A DNA stretch of 19,924 nt from an uncultured Alcaligenaceae bacterium (GTDB taxonomy: Bacteria > Pseudomonadota > Gammaproteobacteria > Burkholderiales > Burkholderiaceae_B). How positions within the stretch are numbered: the first letter of the stretch is position 1; each line of letters starts with the position of its first letter. Shown here piece after piece: positions 1-7,950 of this stretch. The notes beneath the pieces were generated by a model, which saw only the letters and a program-made list of their open reading frames with translations, searched no databases and had not been told where the DNA came from. The stretch spans positions 1 to 19,924 of the forward strand of contig CALCPT010000288.1 of assembly GCA_937897265.1 (NCBI GenBank), given 5' to 3'. The position numbers were made by a program, and so were the translations under genes.

Positions 1-422
1 CGGGAGCACGCGGCTCATCAATCACCTTTTCGCAACGCAATCAAGGCGATGTCTTAATCTCCTGGGAAAACGAAGCGTACCTATTAGAAAAAGAATTTGG
101 TACAAAAATCGATATTGTTTATCCAAGCATCAGCATTCTTGCCGAGCCACCGGTGACAATTGTTGATAAAAACGTCGATAAAAAAGGAACACGCGCCGTT
201 GCTACAGCATATTTAGAATATTTGTATAGTGAAGAAGGGCAAGATATTGCCGGAAAGAATTTCTATCGCCCAACATCCCCAAGGGCTCAAGAGAAATACG
301 CAAGTCGTCTGCCCAAACTAAAACTATTTACGATTGACGAGGCTTTTGGTGGCTGGGATGCTGCCACCAAAGCGCACTTCGCAGACGGTGCGAGTTTTGA
401 CCAAATCTATACAAAGAAGTAA
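1..422 (+). CDS. sbp: Sulfate ABC transporter substrate-binding protein, C-terminal part
   Basis: Periplasmic protein that binds sulfate (or thiosulfate) and delivers it to the CysTWA importer. Only the last 139 codons lie in the window; the frame is open from base 3 and the start is outside. The visible part matches the Sbp/CysP C-terminal lobe: GDVLISWENEAY near the start, YPSISILAEPPV in the middle, VDKKGTRAVA and a YLYSEEGQ segment, then FYRPTSP and a final KLKLFTIDEAFGGW block ending in FDQIYTKK. It stops at TAA and converges on the cys genes, with a strong hairpin between. Its role fits the neighbouring APS synthesis and reduction genes. Sbp and CysP cannot be told apart from this fragment. 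Confidence 0.9.
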   Translation, partial: GARGSSITFSQRNQGDVLISWENEAYLLEKEFGTKIDIVYPSISILAEPPVTIVDKNVDKKGTRAVATAYLEYLYSEEGQDIAGKNFYRPTSPRAQEKYASRLPKLKLFTIDEAFGGWDAATKAHFADGASFDQIYTKK

Positions 423-433
423 ACACAGTGCAA

Positions 434-464
434 ATAAGGTTGGATTAGCAATCCAACCTTATTG
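434..464. terminator. Bidirectional hairpin terminator between sbp and cysN
   Basis: A perfect 14-bp inverted repeat, AATAAGGTTGGATT at 434-447 and its complement at 451-464, closes a 3-base loop (AGC). It lies 11 bases after the sbp stop and 24 bases from the cysN stop, in a convergent arrangement. T-rich sequence flanks it only loosely on both sides, so it may act on both strands. The position and perfect stem make a terminator the natural reading. Confidence 0.8.
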
Positions 465-488
465 ATTGAGCAATCAAATGAAAGTCTG

Positions 489-1814
489 CTAGTTCGCCAC
501 CCTGATCATGCCCGCAGCAACCGTCAACTTCGTCGCATCGTCTACCAACACAAAAGCACCAGTCGCCTGCGACTCCTCATACAAATCGGCTGCCACCGCA
601 CTTTGCAAGCCCAACTCAACGCGCCCAATGTCGTTCAGTCCTACTGCAGTTTGTCCCTGACTGGCAGACAGTGTCTCTATATCTAACACGTTTTGAACCT
701 TCTGTACTTTTGCGTAGACCGTCTTGGTCGCGTGCTGCAAAAGATACTTACGCGCTAGGGACAAGGGTTCAGTATCTAGCCAGCACAAGTCAGCAACTAT
801 TTTCTTTGTCAGTGTAGGTTGTGAGTCTTCGGCCTCAAGCGCTGCAACGATTAAGTCACCTCTGGATACATCTACGTCGTCCGTAAGCGTGAGGACAACA
901 GACTGCCCCGCATGAGCCATCACCGCACCTTCCGAGCTTGGCGGTACCGCGGATCCGCTTGAAATGTGAATCTGCGCAATCGTCGTTTCAAGGCCGGCAG
1001 GCAACACGCGTACTCGCTGACCTTTAAAAATCTGGCCAGATTCGATTCGCCCTAAGTATCCTCGAAAATCATCCGCAGCTTGCCCATCTTGCCGGGCCAC
1101 GTACTGAACCGGAAAACGTAAGCCGAGATTTTTTTCAACTGGTGCATCTTCGATCGTTTCTAACCACTCGAGCAAAGTTGGGCCTTGATACCAAGCAGCC
1201 TCGGTACTACGCGATACGATATTGCCGCCCTTTAAAGCGGAAGCCGGTATCAACTGCGGCGCAGGCAAGCCGATCGTAGACGCTAACTCTTGCACCGCGG
1301 CAGTAATGGCCCGAAAGACCTCTTGGCTGAATCCAAAAAGGTCCATCTTATTGACGACAAACACGACGTGCTTCAGGTTGAGAAGCCGCACAATCGAGGC
1401 ATGCCTCTTGGTTTGCGCCAACAGATTAGGTTTCGCAACGCTGAAATCTAGCCGTGTTGGATCGATTAAGATCACCGCAGCGTCCGATTGCGAAGCGCCG
1501 GTGACCATGTTGCGCGTATATTGCTCATGCCCCGGGGCATCTGCAACAATAAATTTTCGTTTGCCAGTGGTGAAGTAGCGATACGCAACATCGATCGTAA
1601 TGCCCTGCTCTCGTTCAGCTTCTAGACCGTCCGTGAGTAAGGCCAGGTCAAAGTCAGCATCTTCGGCACGCACACGGCTATGGCGCGCCTTAGAGAGCGT
1701 CTGAACCTGATCGGCCAACACCGCGCGCGAGTCGAATAAGAGGCGTCCAATCAGCGTGCTTTTTCCATCATCTACACTGCCGGCAGTAATAAAGCGAATA
1801 AGGTCTTGTGACAT
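489..1814 (-). CDS. cysN: Sulfate adenylyltransferase subunit 1 (GTPase subunit)
   Basis: Large subunit of ATP sulfurylase. It couples GTP hydrolysis to formation of adenosine 5'-phosphosulfate (APS) from ATP and sulfate by CysD, in the cytoplasm. The 441-residue protein shows the G domain of translation-factor GTPases: P-loop GSVDDGKST at 12-20, a GITID switch I stretch at 71-75, DAPGH at 92-96 and NKMD at 155-158. Beta-barrel domains follow, as in EF-Tu. Length matches stand-alone CysN; no APS kinase (CysC) domain is fused, which fits the neighbouring APS-type reductase. The ATG overlaps the cysD stop by one base (TAATG), indicating translational coupling. It is the last gene of the cysHDN run. 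Confidence 0.96.
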   Translation of the reverse strand: MSQDLIRFITAGSVDDGKSTLIGRLLFDSRAVLADQVQTLSKARHSRVRAEDADFDLALLTDGLEAEREQGITIDVAYRYFTTGKRKFIVADAPGHEQYTRNMVTGASQSDAAVILIDPTRLDFSVAKPNLLAQTKRHASIVRLLNLKHVVFVVNKMDLFGFSQEVFRAITAAVQELASTIGLPAPQLIPASALKGGNIVSRSTEAAWYQGPTLLEWLETIEDAPVEKNLGLRFPVQYVARQDGQAADDFRGYLGRIESGQIFKGQRVRVLPAGLETTIAQIHISSGSAVPPSSEGAVMAHAGQSVVLTLTDDVDVSRGDLIVAALEAEDSQPTLTKKIVADLCWLDTEPLSLARKYLLQHATKTVYAKVQKVQNVLDIETLSASQGQTAVGLNDIGRVELGLQSAVAADLYEESQATGAFVLVDDATKLTVAAGMIRVAN

Positions 1815-2731
1815 TAGAAGTACCCCTCTTTTTTACGCCGCTCCATCGAGGCTTCGCTCGTTTGATCATCCATGCGCGTGGCACCACGTTCGGTCACTTG
1901 CGTCAGCGCAGTTTCTTTGACAATGTCTTGAGCATTTTGTGCAACACTGGCAACCGGGCAGGTGCAACTAATGTCGCCTACCGTGCGAAAACGCACCGTT
2001 AGTAATTCAGATTTGTCTTCGGCACCCTTGGGCGTGATATCAGTGACCGGCACGAGCAAACTTCCTTTACGAACAATCTCTCGCTCGTGTGCATAATAAA
2101 TGGATGGCAACTCAATCTGTTCGCGAAGAATGTATTGCCAGATATCGAGTTCGGTCCAATTTGAAATTGGAAACACGCGCATGTTCTCACCACTGAAGAG
2201 ACGTGCGTTGTATAGGCTCCATAGCTCAGGGCGCTGCGCTTTTGGATCCCATTGTCCGAATTCATCTCTAAATGAAAAAATACGTTCTTTTGCACGCGCC
2301 TTTTCTTCATCGCGACGTGCACCGCCCATCAAGGCATCAAAACCATGCTCGGCAATTGTCTCTAGCAGCGTGACAGCCTGTGCTGCATTACGCGAGTCAG
2401 TGGGCTTGCGCAGCTTAACGGTACCGCGTGCCATCGAGTCTTCGACATGACCGATCACAAGTGTCTCGCGATCGCGCTCAACTAAGCGGTCGCGAAACTC
2501 AATCACCTCAGGATAGTTATGCCCCGTATCAATATGCACCAACGGAAACGGCAGCTCGACAGCGCGCGAGCCGTAACGAAACGCTTTACGGGCTAAGTGG
2601 CGCATCACGACTGAGTCTTTTCCGCCCGAGAACAACATTGCAGGCCGCGCACATTGGGCAACGACTTCGCGAATGATATAAATTGACTCGGACTCGAGCC
2701 AATCAAGATAAGCATGATTAAGTTGATTCAT
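1814..2731 (-). CDS. cysD: Sulfate adenylyltransferase subunit 2
   Basis: Catalytic small subunit of ATP sulfurylase; it forms APS and pyrophosphate from ATP and sulfate together with CysN. The 305-residue protein belongs to the PP-loop (PAPS reductase-like) superfamily, with the pyrophosphate-binding motif SGGKDS at 35-40, HIDTGHNYPEV downstream, a GGARRDEEKARAKERIFSFR stretch, and the characteristic C-terminus ERRKKEGYF. Length is normal for the family. It starts four bases after the cysH stop and ends in a one-base overlap with cysN, so the three genes are almost certainly one transcript. CysD and CysH are distant PP-loop relatives but are clearly distinguished by these motifs. Confidence 0.96.
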   Translation of the reverse strand: MNQLNHAYLDWLESESIYIIREVVAQCARPAMLFSGGKDSVVMRHLARKAFRYGSRAVELPFPLVHIDTGHNYPEVIEFRDRLVERDRETLVIGHVEDSMARGTVKLRKPTDSRNAAQAVTLLETIAEHGFDALMGGARRDEEKARAKERIFSFRDEFGQWDPKAQRPELWSLYNARLFSGENMRVFPISNWTELDIWQYILREQIELPSIYYAHEREIVRKGSLLVPVTDITPKGAEDKSELLTVRFRTVGDISCTCPVASVAQNAQDIVKETALTQVTERGATRMDDQTSEASMERRKKEGYF

Positions 2732-2735
2732 AATT

Positions 2736-3464
2736 TCACGTCTGGTGTAAACCGCATTCTTTTTTTTGCTCTTGTAACCACCACCACCTGCCCGCGCGCA
2801 CGTTCTCGCCTTGACGAACCGGACGCGTACAAGGCTCGCAGCCTATGCTGGGGTAGCCCTTTAAATGAAGGGGATGGATGGGAACCGAACGCGCCTTGAG
2901 ATATGACCAAACGTCAGCTTCAGTCCAGTCAAACAACGGATTAAATTTTTCGATCCCACGCTCGCGATCGTATTCTTTGAACGCCAGATCAGCGCGCGTA
3001 ACGGCCTGACCATGACGCTGTCCAGTCACCCAGGCCTGACAGCCTTGTAAGGCCTGCGCAAGCGGCACCACCTTACGAATACGGCAGCACTGCTCTTTGG
3101 CTTGAACGCTGTCATAGAAGCCATTCTCGCCATACTGACGTGTGTAAGCTTCAATCGAAGCCTGTTCTGGAAGCAATTGCTGAATGGTAATACCGTAGCG
3201 GCTATGAACCGTTTCGATCATCTCGATGGACTCGGCATGCAGCCGCAAGGTATTTAGGGTAAAGACGCTAATCGCAGACTTTGTATGTGCGATGGCATCA
3301 ATCAATACCAAGTCTTCAGCCGCCATACTGCTGGCAAAGCGCACTTGACTGTACGCAACGTCAATCTGCCGCAAACGTTCGAAAAGCGCTGATGCTTTAT
3401 CGTCTAAAAATGTTTGGCTAAATTCAGGATTCGGTATTGTCCAAAGTTGTGACAATTGATTCAT
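2736..3464 (-). CDS. cysH: APS-type (phospho)adenylylsulfate reductase
   Basis: Reduces activated sulfate to sulfite using thioredoxin or glutathione. The 242-residue protein has the PP-loop reductase fold and a KECGLH C-terminal motif with the catalytic cysteine C237. It also has two cysteine pairs, C126-C127 and C209/C212 (GCEPC), which in this family ligate a [4Fe-4S] cluster and mark enzymes that use APS directly. The absence of an APS kinase in the neighbourhood agrees. Transcribed first in cysHDN. The ATG is not preceded by a recognisable Shine-Dalgarno sequence; the upstream bases form a 7-bp inverted repeat ending three bases before the start. No other good start is visible, since the next methionine is M47. 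cysI and DUF934, often upstream in relatives, are absent here. Confidence 0.93.
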   Translation of the reverse strand: MNQLSQLWTIPNPEFSQTFLDDKASALFERLRQIDVAYSQVRFASSMAAEDLVLIDAIAHTKSAISVFTLNTLRLHAESIEMIETVHSRYGITIQQLLPEQASIEAYTRQYGENGFYDSVQAKEQCCRIRKVVPLAQALQGCQAWVTGQRHGQAVTRADLAFKEYDRERGIEKFNPLFDWTEADVWSYLKARSVPIHPLHLKGYPSIGCEPCTRPVRQGENVRAGRWWWLQEQKKECGLHQT

Positions 3465-3467
3465 AAC

Positions 3468-3506
3468 AACACTGACTAGTGATTAAACAGTGTTCATGCT
3501 AATCAC
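3468..3506. promoter_or_regulatory. Nested inverted repeats in the cysH leader
   Basis: Two 7-bp dyads interleave just upstream of cysH: AACACTG (3468-3474) with CAGTGTT (3488-3494), and GTGATTA (3479-3485) with TAATCAC (3500-3506). The two hairpins are mutually exclusive, because the second left arm sits in the first loop. They could be alternative leader structures or an operator, for example for a LysR-type regulator of sulfur genes. No SD is visible in this stretch. Function is inference. Confidence 0.35.
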
Positions 3507-3547
3507 GGCCACGACAATACCAAAGTACATTTAAGCTATTTGAATAT

Positions 3548-3799
3548 TCACAGCCTGTTCATAAGCTTATGAGCCCCTGACAACCGACCACCCGCCCGCA
3601 ACGGCGCCAAAATGCCTTTTAAGCCGTTGTGATCAATTTCTTGCATCAACTGCAACAAACGACCAATCTCACCCTCAGGAAAGCCCTCGCGGGCAAACCA
3701 GTTCAAGTAGTTACCTGGCAAGTCGGCTAAAAGCTTGCCCTGATGCTTACCAAAGGGCATCTTCCAGGTCACTAACTTTTCTAGATCTTGGGGCTGCAT
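3548..3799 (-). CDS. DUF3820 family protein
   Basis: Small 83-residue cytoplasmic protein of the DUF3820 family, annotated elsewhere as a putative quorum-sensing-regulated virulence factor; its biochemical role is not established. Diagnostic features are the N-terminal MPFGKHQGKLLADLP block (14-28), LNWFAREGFPEGEIG (32-46) and the NGL..ILAPLR segment (58-68). An AGGA sits seven bases before the ATG and supports the start. It lies upstream of cysH on the same strand with an 83-bp gap, so co-transcription is possible but not shown. A 10-bp palindrome (TGAATATTCA, 3541-3550) overlaps its stop codon. Confidence 0.85.
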   Translation of the reverse strand: MQPQDLEKLVTWKMPFGKHQGKLLADLPGNYLNWFAREGFPEGEIGRLLQLMQEIDHNGLKGILAPLRAGGRLSGAHKLMNRL

Positions 3800-3955
3800 A
3801 GGTGATTCCTATCGCTCATGGTTTTCGGTTCTTAGCGGGCGTGCGCGCCCACTGTTACCCAATCTTCGATATTCTAAGGCTGCGCGCTGTGCTGAAATGC
3901 CTCGAAAACTCAATATTGCATTATGCTTGAGCCGTTCTGATCTTGGATTGTTTTC

Positions 3956-4375
3956 ATGACTAAAGCCACCCTTCACCTTTCGATCCCCGTTAGCGATATC
4001 GCTGCCACAGTGACTTTTTATCAAGACCTGTTAGGTTGCCGCGTGACGCGCGTGATCGCTGATCGCGCTGATATTGATTTTTATGGCCACCATCTTGTGG
4101 CTCAGTTATCGCCTCTTGAGGCTTCACATAAGTCGGTCAATATCGGAAAAAACCCCTATCCTTTAAGACATTTTGGCGTGATCGTTGAGAGTACGGTCTA
4201 CCAAAAAATGCTAACGGCCTTACGTGCTGCGAATACACCTTTTGCCATGGAGCCTGATCATATTTTTATCGGCACCCCGCGCGAGCAACACGTATTTTTA
4301 GTGCTAGATCCCTCGGGCAATGCCGTTGAAGTCAAAGGTATGGTCAAACCTGAGCAAGTCTTTTCTGAAGCTTAA
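3956..4375 (+). CDS. VOC-fold (glyoxalase/dioxygenase-like) protein
   Basis: Vicinal-oxygen-chelate superfamily protein of 139 residues, substrate unknown. It shows one pair of beta-alpha-beta-beta-beta modules: LHLSIPVSD at the start, with the likely metal ligand H7, FYQDLLGC at 21-28, RHFGVIV in the second module (H72), and VFLVLDPSGNAVEVKG near the end (E125). H7, H72 and E125 sit where VOC proteins bind a divalent metal, which suggests an active metalloenzyme. The N-terminal SIPV and LDPSGN pattern resembles 'glyoxalase/bleomycin resistance/dioxygenase' family annotations. The SD is weak. It diverges from the DUF3820 gene and precedes a Bug gene after 169 bases, so an operon is unlikely. 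Confidence 0.82.
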   Translation: MTKATLHLSIPVSDIAATVTFYQDLLGCRVTRVIADRADIDFYGHHLVAQLSPLEASHKSVNIGKNPYPLRHFGVIVESTVYQKMLTALRAANTPFAMEPDHIFIGTPREQHVFLVLDPSGNAVEVKGMVKPEQVFSEA

Positions 4376-4495
4376 CAAGACCCTTGAATCTTCTAAGTCG
4401 TCAAAGCTTCAGCTGAGTGCAGATTCAACGCTAAAGCTTTTACACTAACAAGAGTCTCTGTTTTTCGTCATAACGTTTCGCAACATTACTTAACT

Positions 4496-4514
4496 TGCAG
4501 GATCGTATCCTGCA
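4496..4514. promoter_or_regulatory. Perfect 8-bp dyad upstream of the first Bug gene
   Basis: TGCAGGAT (4496-4503) and ATCCTGCA (4507-4514) form a perfect inverted repeat around CGT, 30 bases before the ATG of the Bug gene at 4545. It is followed by an A-run rather than a T-run, so it is not a classical terminator for the upstream gene. It may be an operator or a 5'-UTR hairpin. Seen directly; the role is inference. Confidence 0.4.
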
Positions 4515-4544
4515 CGAAAAAAACGAAGTTTATAGAGGACACTT

Positions 4545-5531
4545 ATGAAAACAATATCGAACGGCTTGAAAAAAATCATTGCACCTGCGCTTGCGGTGCT
4601 CGGCCTGTCAGCTCTTTCAACCAGTGTGCTCGCGCAATACCCCAACAAGCCGATCAAAATGATCATCGGTTATTCAGCAGGCGGCGCCGCCGATAAGCTG
4701 ATTCGCCCAATCGCCGAGCGCACAGCAAAAATCATCGGCCAACCTTTCATTATGGAATACCGCCCCGGTGCTGGCGCCTCGATCGCACTTGACCTGATCG
4801 CTAAAGCTGACCCTGACGGCTACACCTTGCACATCACCGACTCAGGCCCCATGGTGATCCTGCCAAACCTGCGCAAGCTTGCCTACGATCCGCTCAAAGA
4901 CTTTACCAATATCGCCATGATTGCGGGCGGTGGCACAGTCATCGTAGTGCGCCCAGATTCGCCTGCAAAAGATATTAAAACCTTGATCGCGTTGGCCAAA
5001 AAAGATCCGTCAAAATGGAGCTATGGCACGTCAGGGATTGGTGGTGTCGGCCACTTGGCTGGCGAGCAATTGAACAAGCGTGAAAACCTAAACATCACCC
5101 ATGTACCGTACAAAGGCGGCAACCCAGCAGTGGTTGAGGTTTTGGGTGGACATGTACCCTTTTTGTTTTCATCATTGGGTTCAGCCGCGACCCAGCTTGA
5201 AGCGGGCACCCTTAAGCCCTTGGCTGTCACGTCTCTGAAGCGCAGCGTCATGTTGCCTAACGTACCAACGCTAGACGAGTCAGGCTACAAAGGTTTTGAT
5301 GCAGCGATCTGGTTTAGCATTGTCGGCCCTAAGGGCTTGCCTGCCGAAGTCATGGCTAAACTCGTACCCGCGTTTAACGAGGTGATGAAAGACCCAGCAG
5401 TGATTAAAGGCATTAACGTGGATGGCTATGACATGATGCCAATGACACCTGGGCAGATGGATGATCTGGTCAAAAAAGATCTTGCGCACTGGGGCAAGAT
5501 CATTAAAGATGCCAACGTGCGCGACGAGTAA
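4545..5531 (+). CDS. Bug family (TctC-type) periplasmic solute-binding protein
   Basis: Extracytoplasmic binding protein of the tripartite tricarboxylate transporter (TctC/Bug) family, which captures carboxylates or related small molecules in the periplasm. The 328-residue protein has a Sec signal peptide (lysines, a hydrophobic core, cleavage probably after A30 in SVLA-Q). Family marks then follow: YPNKPIKMIIGYSAGG, the PGAGAS segment, ADPDGYTLHI, HVPYKGGNPAVVEVLGGHV, KPLAVTS and a PNVPTLDESGYKGFDAAIWFS block. GAGGA five bases before the ATG supports the start. No TctA or TctB membrane gene is nearby, so it is an orphan receptor; the ligand cannot be read from sequence. Confidence 0.93.
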   Translation: MKTISNGLKKIIAPALAVLGLSALSTSVLAQYPNKPIKMIIGYSAGGAADKLIRPIAERTAKIIGQPFIMEYRPGAGASIALDLIAKADPDGYTLHITDSGPMVILPNLRKLAYDPLKDFTNIAMIAGGGTVIVVRPDSPAKDIKTLIALAKKDPSKWSYGTSGIGGVGHLAGEQLNKRENLNITHVPYKGGNPAVVEVLGGHVPFLFSSLGSAATQLEAGTLKPLAVTSLKRSVMLPNVPTLDESGYKGFDAAIWFSIVGPKGLPAEVMAKLVPAFNEVMKDPAVIKGINVDGYDMMPMTPGQMDDLVKKDLAHWGKIIKDANVRDE

Positions 5532-5563
5532 CCGAAAAATTGGCTTAACCAATAGAAAAGCAA

Positions 5564-5592
5564 CGACCTAGATAGCAACTGTTTCTAGGTCG
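5564..5592. terminator. Convergent terminator hairpin, Bug / MFS
   Basis: CGACCTAGA (5564-5572) and TCTAGGTCG (5584-5592) form a perfect 9-bp stem with an 11-base loop. The right arm includes the stop codon of the minus-strand MFS gene, and the left arm lies 33 bases after the Bug stop. A smaller stem (ATTGG/CCAAT, 5539-5553) precedes it. Likely a shared transcription terminator for the two converging genes. Confidence 0.6.
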
Positions 5593-6781
5593 AGCGCCGA
5601 GAAGCAAACAGCAGCAATCCTGACAGCGCGGCTAACCCACCTGCCACACCATACGCAATGCCATAGTCATCAAAAAAGGTGACCGCGACAGAAAAGATTG
5701 ACGGCATAATCATGACACCGGCAAACATAATGCCAGAACCTAAACCTGTCGCCTCGGTTCGTTTCGCGCCGCCCAAGCGCGCCCATTCTGCATACGCCAA
5801 GCCTGTAAACCCACTCGCTGTCGCGCCAGCGACTGCACAGACGATTAGCACGAACAGCTGCGACCAACTCTCGGCAAACTGCCCCGCGAGCACTGCAGCC
5901 ACACACATAATCAAACCCTGCACAATAAGCAGTTGTCGCGCTGACACGTATTGATCGGCCAACCAGCCCCAGAGCGGCCGGCTCACCACAGCAGAAATTT
6001 GATAGACCGCTAAGGCACGCCCCGCTTGAACCAAATCAAAACTGGCTTTGCTCGTCAGATGAACCGTCAAAAACGAAATAAAGCAAAGCTGCAACCCACT
6101 GTAAACAAAGCTTGCGAACGCAAGAGACCTGATCGCACTACCCTCACGTAATATCCTGACAGGTGACAACATCCCTTTGGAAAACACCTCGGCATCAGGA
6201 TCACGATCACTATCCCAGCCTGCCCGAGCAATTTGCAACAGCAACAAGACGAGGATCACAGGGACGGTTTGACACAAAAGTGCCATTCTCCACCCTAGGT
6301 GCAAGGTCAACGGAACCATCACCAGACCTGCCAACACCCCTCCTAAGGGCACACCGATCTGTCGGATCGACAGCACCAAGTTCACCACGCCCGGAGGCGT
6401 ACGCGGAACAAGTAAATGAGTGCTTGAAGGTGCCGTCGCACCATATGCCAAACCAAGCAGTGCGGCGCCGATGACAACCGATAGCACACTACCCAACGAG
6501 CAAGCCAAGAGCATCGCGAGCGTTGCGATCAGTATCAGTTGGCTCACTCGCACTGCACCATAACGACGAATAAAGCGCGGGGATAGCAACGAAGAAATAA
6601 TCCCAACGCCGTAAACCGTGGAGATAAAAAAACCAACCAAGGTACCTGGGACCTGAAGGTCTTTTGCAATCACCGGCGCAACCACCGGAAACGAATACGC
6701 CGCCATCGTGGCTAAGCTCTGTGTGGTGAGCGTTGCGGCGAGCGGCCAAAGTGGAAAACTGGCCGGCAGATCAGTACGCAT
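5585..6781 (-). CDS. MFS transporter
   Basis: Inner-membrane major facilitator superfamily permease of 398 residues, with about twelve hydrophobic segments by eye. A short cytoplasmic N-terminus leads into the first segment (SLATMAAYSFPVVAPVIA). The loop between helices 2 and 3 carries SPRFIRRYGAVRVSQ, the degenerate MFS signature, and the second half repeats it as GWLADQYVSARQLL. A charged central loop (DSDRDPDAEVFSKG) separates the two six-helix halves. Length is normal. It resembles YbfB/CynX-like MFS proteins, but the substrate is unknown. It converges with the Bug gene and diverges from the MBL-fold gene, so it is its own transcription unit. SD is weak (TAAGA). Confidence 0.88.
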   Translation of the reverse strand: MRTDLPASFPLWPLAATLTTQSLATMAAYSFPVVAPVIAKDLQVPGTLVGFFISTVYGVGIISSLLSPRFIRRYGAVRVSQLILIATLAMLLACSLGSVLSVVIGAALLGLAYGATAPSSTHLLVPRTPPGVVNLVLSIRQIGVPLGGVLAGLVMVPLTLHLGWRMALLCQTVPVILVLLLLQIARAGWDSDRDPDAEVFSKGMLSPVRILREGSAIRSLAFASFVYSGLQLCFISFLTVHLTSKASFDLVQAGRALAVYQISAVVSRPLWGWLADQYVSARQLLIVQGLIMCVAAVLAGQFAESWSQLFVLIVCAVAGATASGFTGLAYAEWARLGGAKRTEATGLGSGIMFAGVMIMPSIFSVAVTFFDDYGIAYGVAGGLAALSGLLLFASRRST

Positions 6782-6840
6782 GTTGTCTTATTTCTTTTAT
6801 CGAATTAATCTATCGTACACACAAATGACGAGAGCAAAAA

Positions 6841-7950
6841 ATGCCCCATCAAAAATTAAATCGCCGTCGCTTTATTCTAGGCTCATCTGCTTTACTGGCG
6901 GGTGCCAGCTTGACCTCGTTTATCAAGCCAACACAGGCGGCAACGCAGGTACCCACGATCGACGCACTGAATATCAAAGTGATCGTTGACAGCAGTTACG
7001 ATTCGCCCAGACCTGGTACAAATCAATGGGTCAAGATTAAACGCACACCATTCATTTCGACAAAAGACTACCGTAAGGCGCTACACAACGAATGGGGTCT
7101 GGCTTTGGCGCTTGAGTCGCGGATCGGGCAAGAGCAAAAGAAAATGCTGTTGGATTACGGCTACACGCCCACCGCACTGATGGGCAACATGGAGATCATG
7201 GACGTCAAACCTGAGCAACAACATGCCATGATTTTGAGTCATGGCCATTTTGATCACTTTGGCGGCTTAATCGCATTTCTACAAGCGAATCGCTCGAAAC
7301 TACCCGCAGACCTGACCTTGTATGTAGGAGGCGAAGACAACTTCTGTAACCGTAAAACCGCCAGCGGAGCCCCCGGACATTTTGCCGACTGGGGGGTCTT
7401 AGACCGCCGCGAACTCGACGCTCTAAACGTTAAGATTGTTTACTGCGAAAAACCAACCATTGTGCAAGGCCATGCTTTCACCACGGGCATCATTGGCCGT
7501 ACCAGTTTTGAGAAAGTATTGCCAAATACCTTGGTTGAATTTAGCAAGAAAAATGGTCTTGGCTGCGATATGCCAGAACTCAATGCAAAAGCAGACGGTA
7601 AGTTTGTAGCCGATGAACACGTTCACGAACACGGCACTGCCTTTAACCTTCGCGATCGTGGTTTAGTGATCATCTCGTCATGCGGGCACGCTGGCATCGT
7701 CAACACGGTCCAACAAGCGATCGAAGTCTCGGGCGTCACCAAAGTCCACGCAGTCTTGGGTGGTTTTCATTTATTTCCCGCACCCGATCAATACTTAACC
7801 GCCACGGTTGAAGCTCTTAAAAAGTTTAATCCTGATGTCGTGATTCCGTTGCACTGTTCCGGCCCCGGCTTTGTGACAGCTATGCACACGCTTCTAAAAG
7901 ATCGTCTCGTCACCTCAACGACAGGGACTGAGTTTCAGTTCGGCGGCTAA
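6841..7950 (+). CDS. Tat-exported MBL-fold metallo-hydrolase
   Basis: Metallo-beta-lactamase-fold hydrolase of 369 residues. The N-terminus NRRRFILGSSALLAG is a twin-arginine signal, so the enzyme is probably folded before export to the periplasm. The metal centre is visible: HGHFDH at 134-139, H283 in SSCGHAG, H310 in GGFHL and H338 in PLHCSG. The arrangement matches the MBL subgroup related to the archaeal dihydropterin-6-yl-methyl-aminobenzene phosphate synthase (DHPS-like MBL), but the real substrate of bacterial exported members is unknown. GAGAG lies before the ATG. Its TAA overlaps the ATG of the SCO gene by one base, so the two are co-translated. Confidence 0.87.
   Translation: MPHQKLNRRRFILGSSALLAGASLTSFIKPTQAATQVPTIDALNIKVIVDSSYDSPRPGTNQWVKIKRTPFISTKDYRKALHNEWGLALALESRIGQEQKKMLLDYGYTPTALMGNMEIMDVKPEQQHAMILSHGHFDHFGGLIAFLQANRSKLPADLTLYVGGEDNFCNRKTASGAPGHFADWGVLDRRELDALNVKIVYCEKPTIVQGHAFTTGIIGRTSFEKVLPNTLVEFSKKNGLGCDMPELNAKADGKFVADEHVHEHGTAFNLRDRGLVIISSCGHAGIVNTVQQAIEVSGVTKVHAVLGGFHLFPAPDQYLTATVEALKKFNPDVVIPLHCSGPGFVTAMHTLLKDRLVTSTTGTEFQFGG

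Noticed and set aside
1222..1578. Long plus-strand frames inside cysN, and similar antisense frames in the thiolase, CoA-transferase and Bug genes
   Set aside because: They lie opposite well-supported genes, lack family features, and are explained by codon bias of the real strand.
3837..3850. GGGCG-TGCG-CGCCC short hairpin
   Set aside because: The 5-bp stem in GC-rich sequence is too short to call a terminator or operator and has no supporting context.
3809..4024. Minus-strand open frame of 71 codons between the DUF3820 and VOC genes
   Set aside because: It overlaps the VOC start in antisense, has no recognisable family features and no SD; most likely chance.
4384..4428. TTGAATCT ... AGATTCAA inverted repeat after the VOC gene
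   Set aside because: The 29-base loop and lack of a T-run make a terminator doubtful; it could be chance.
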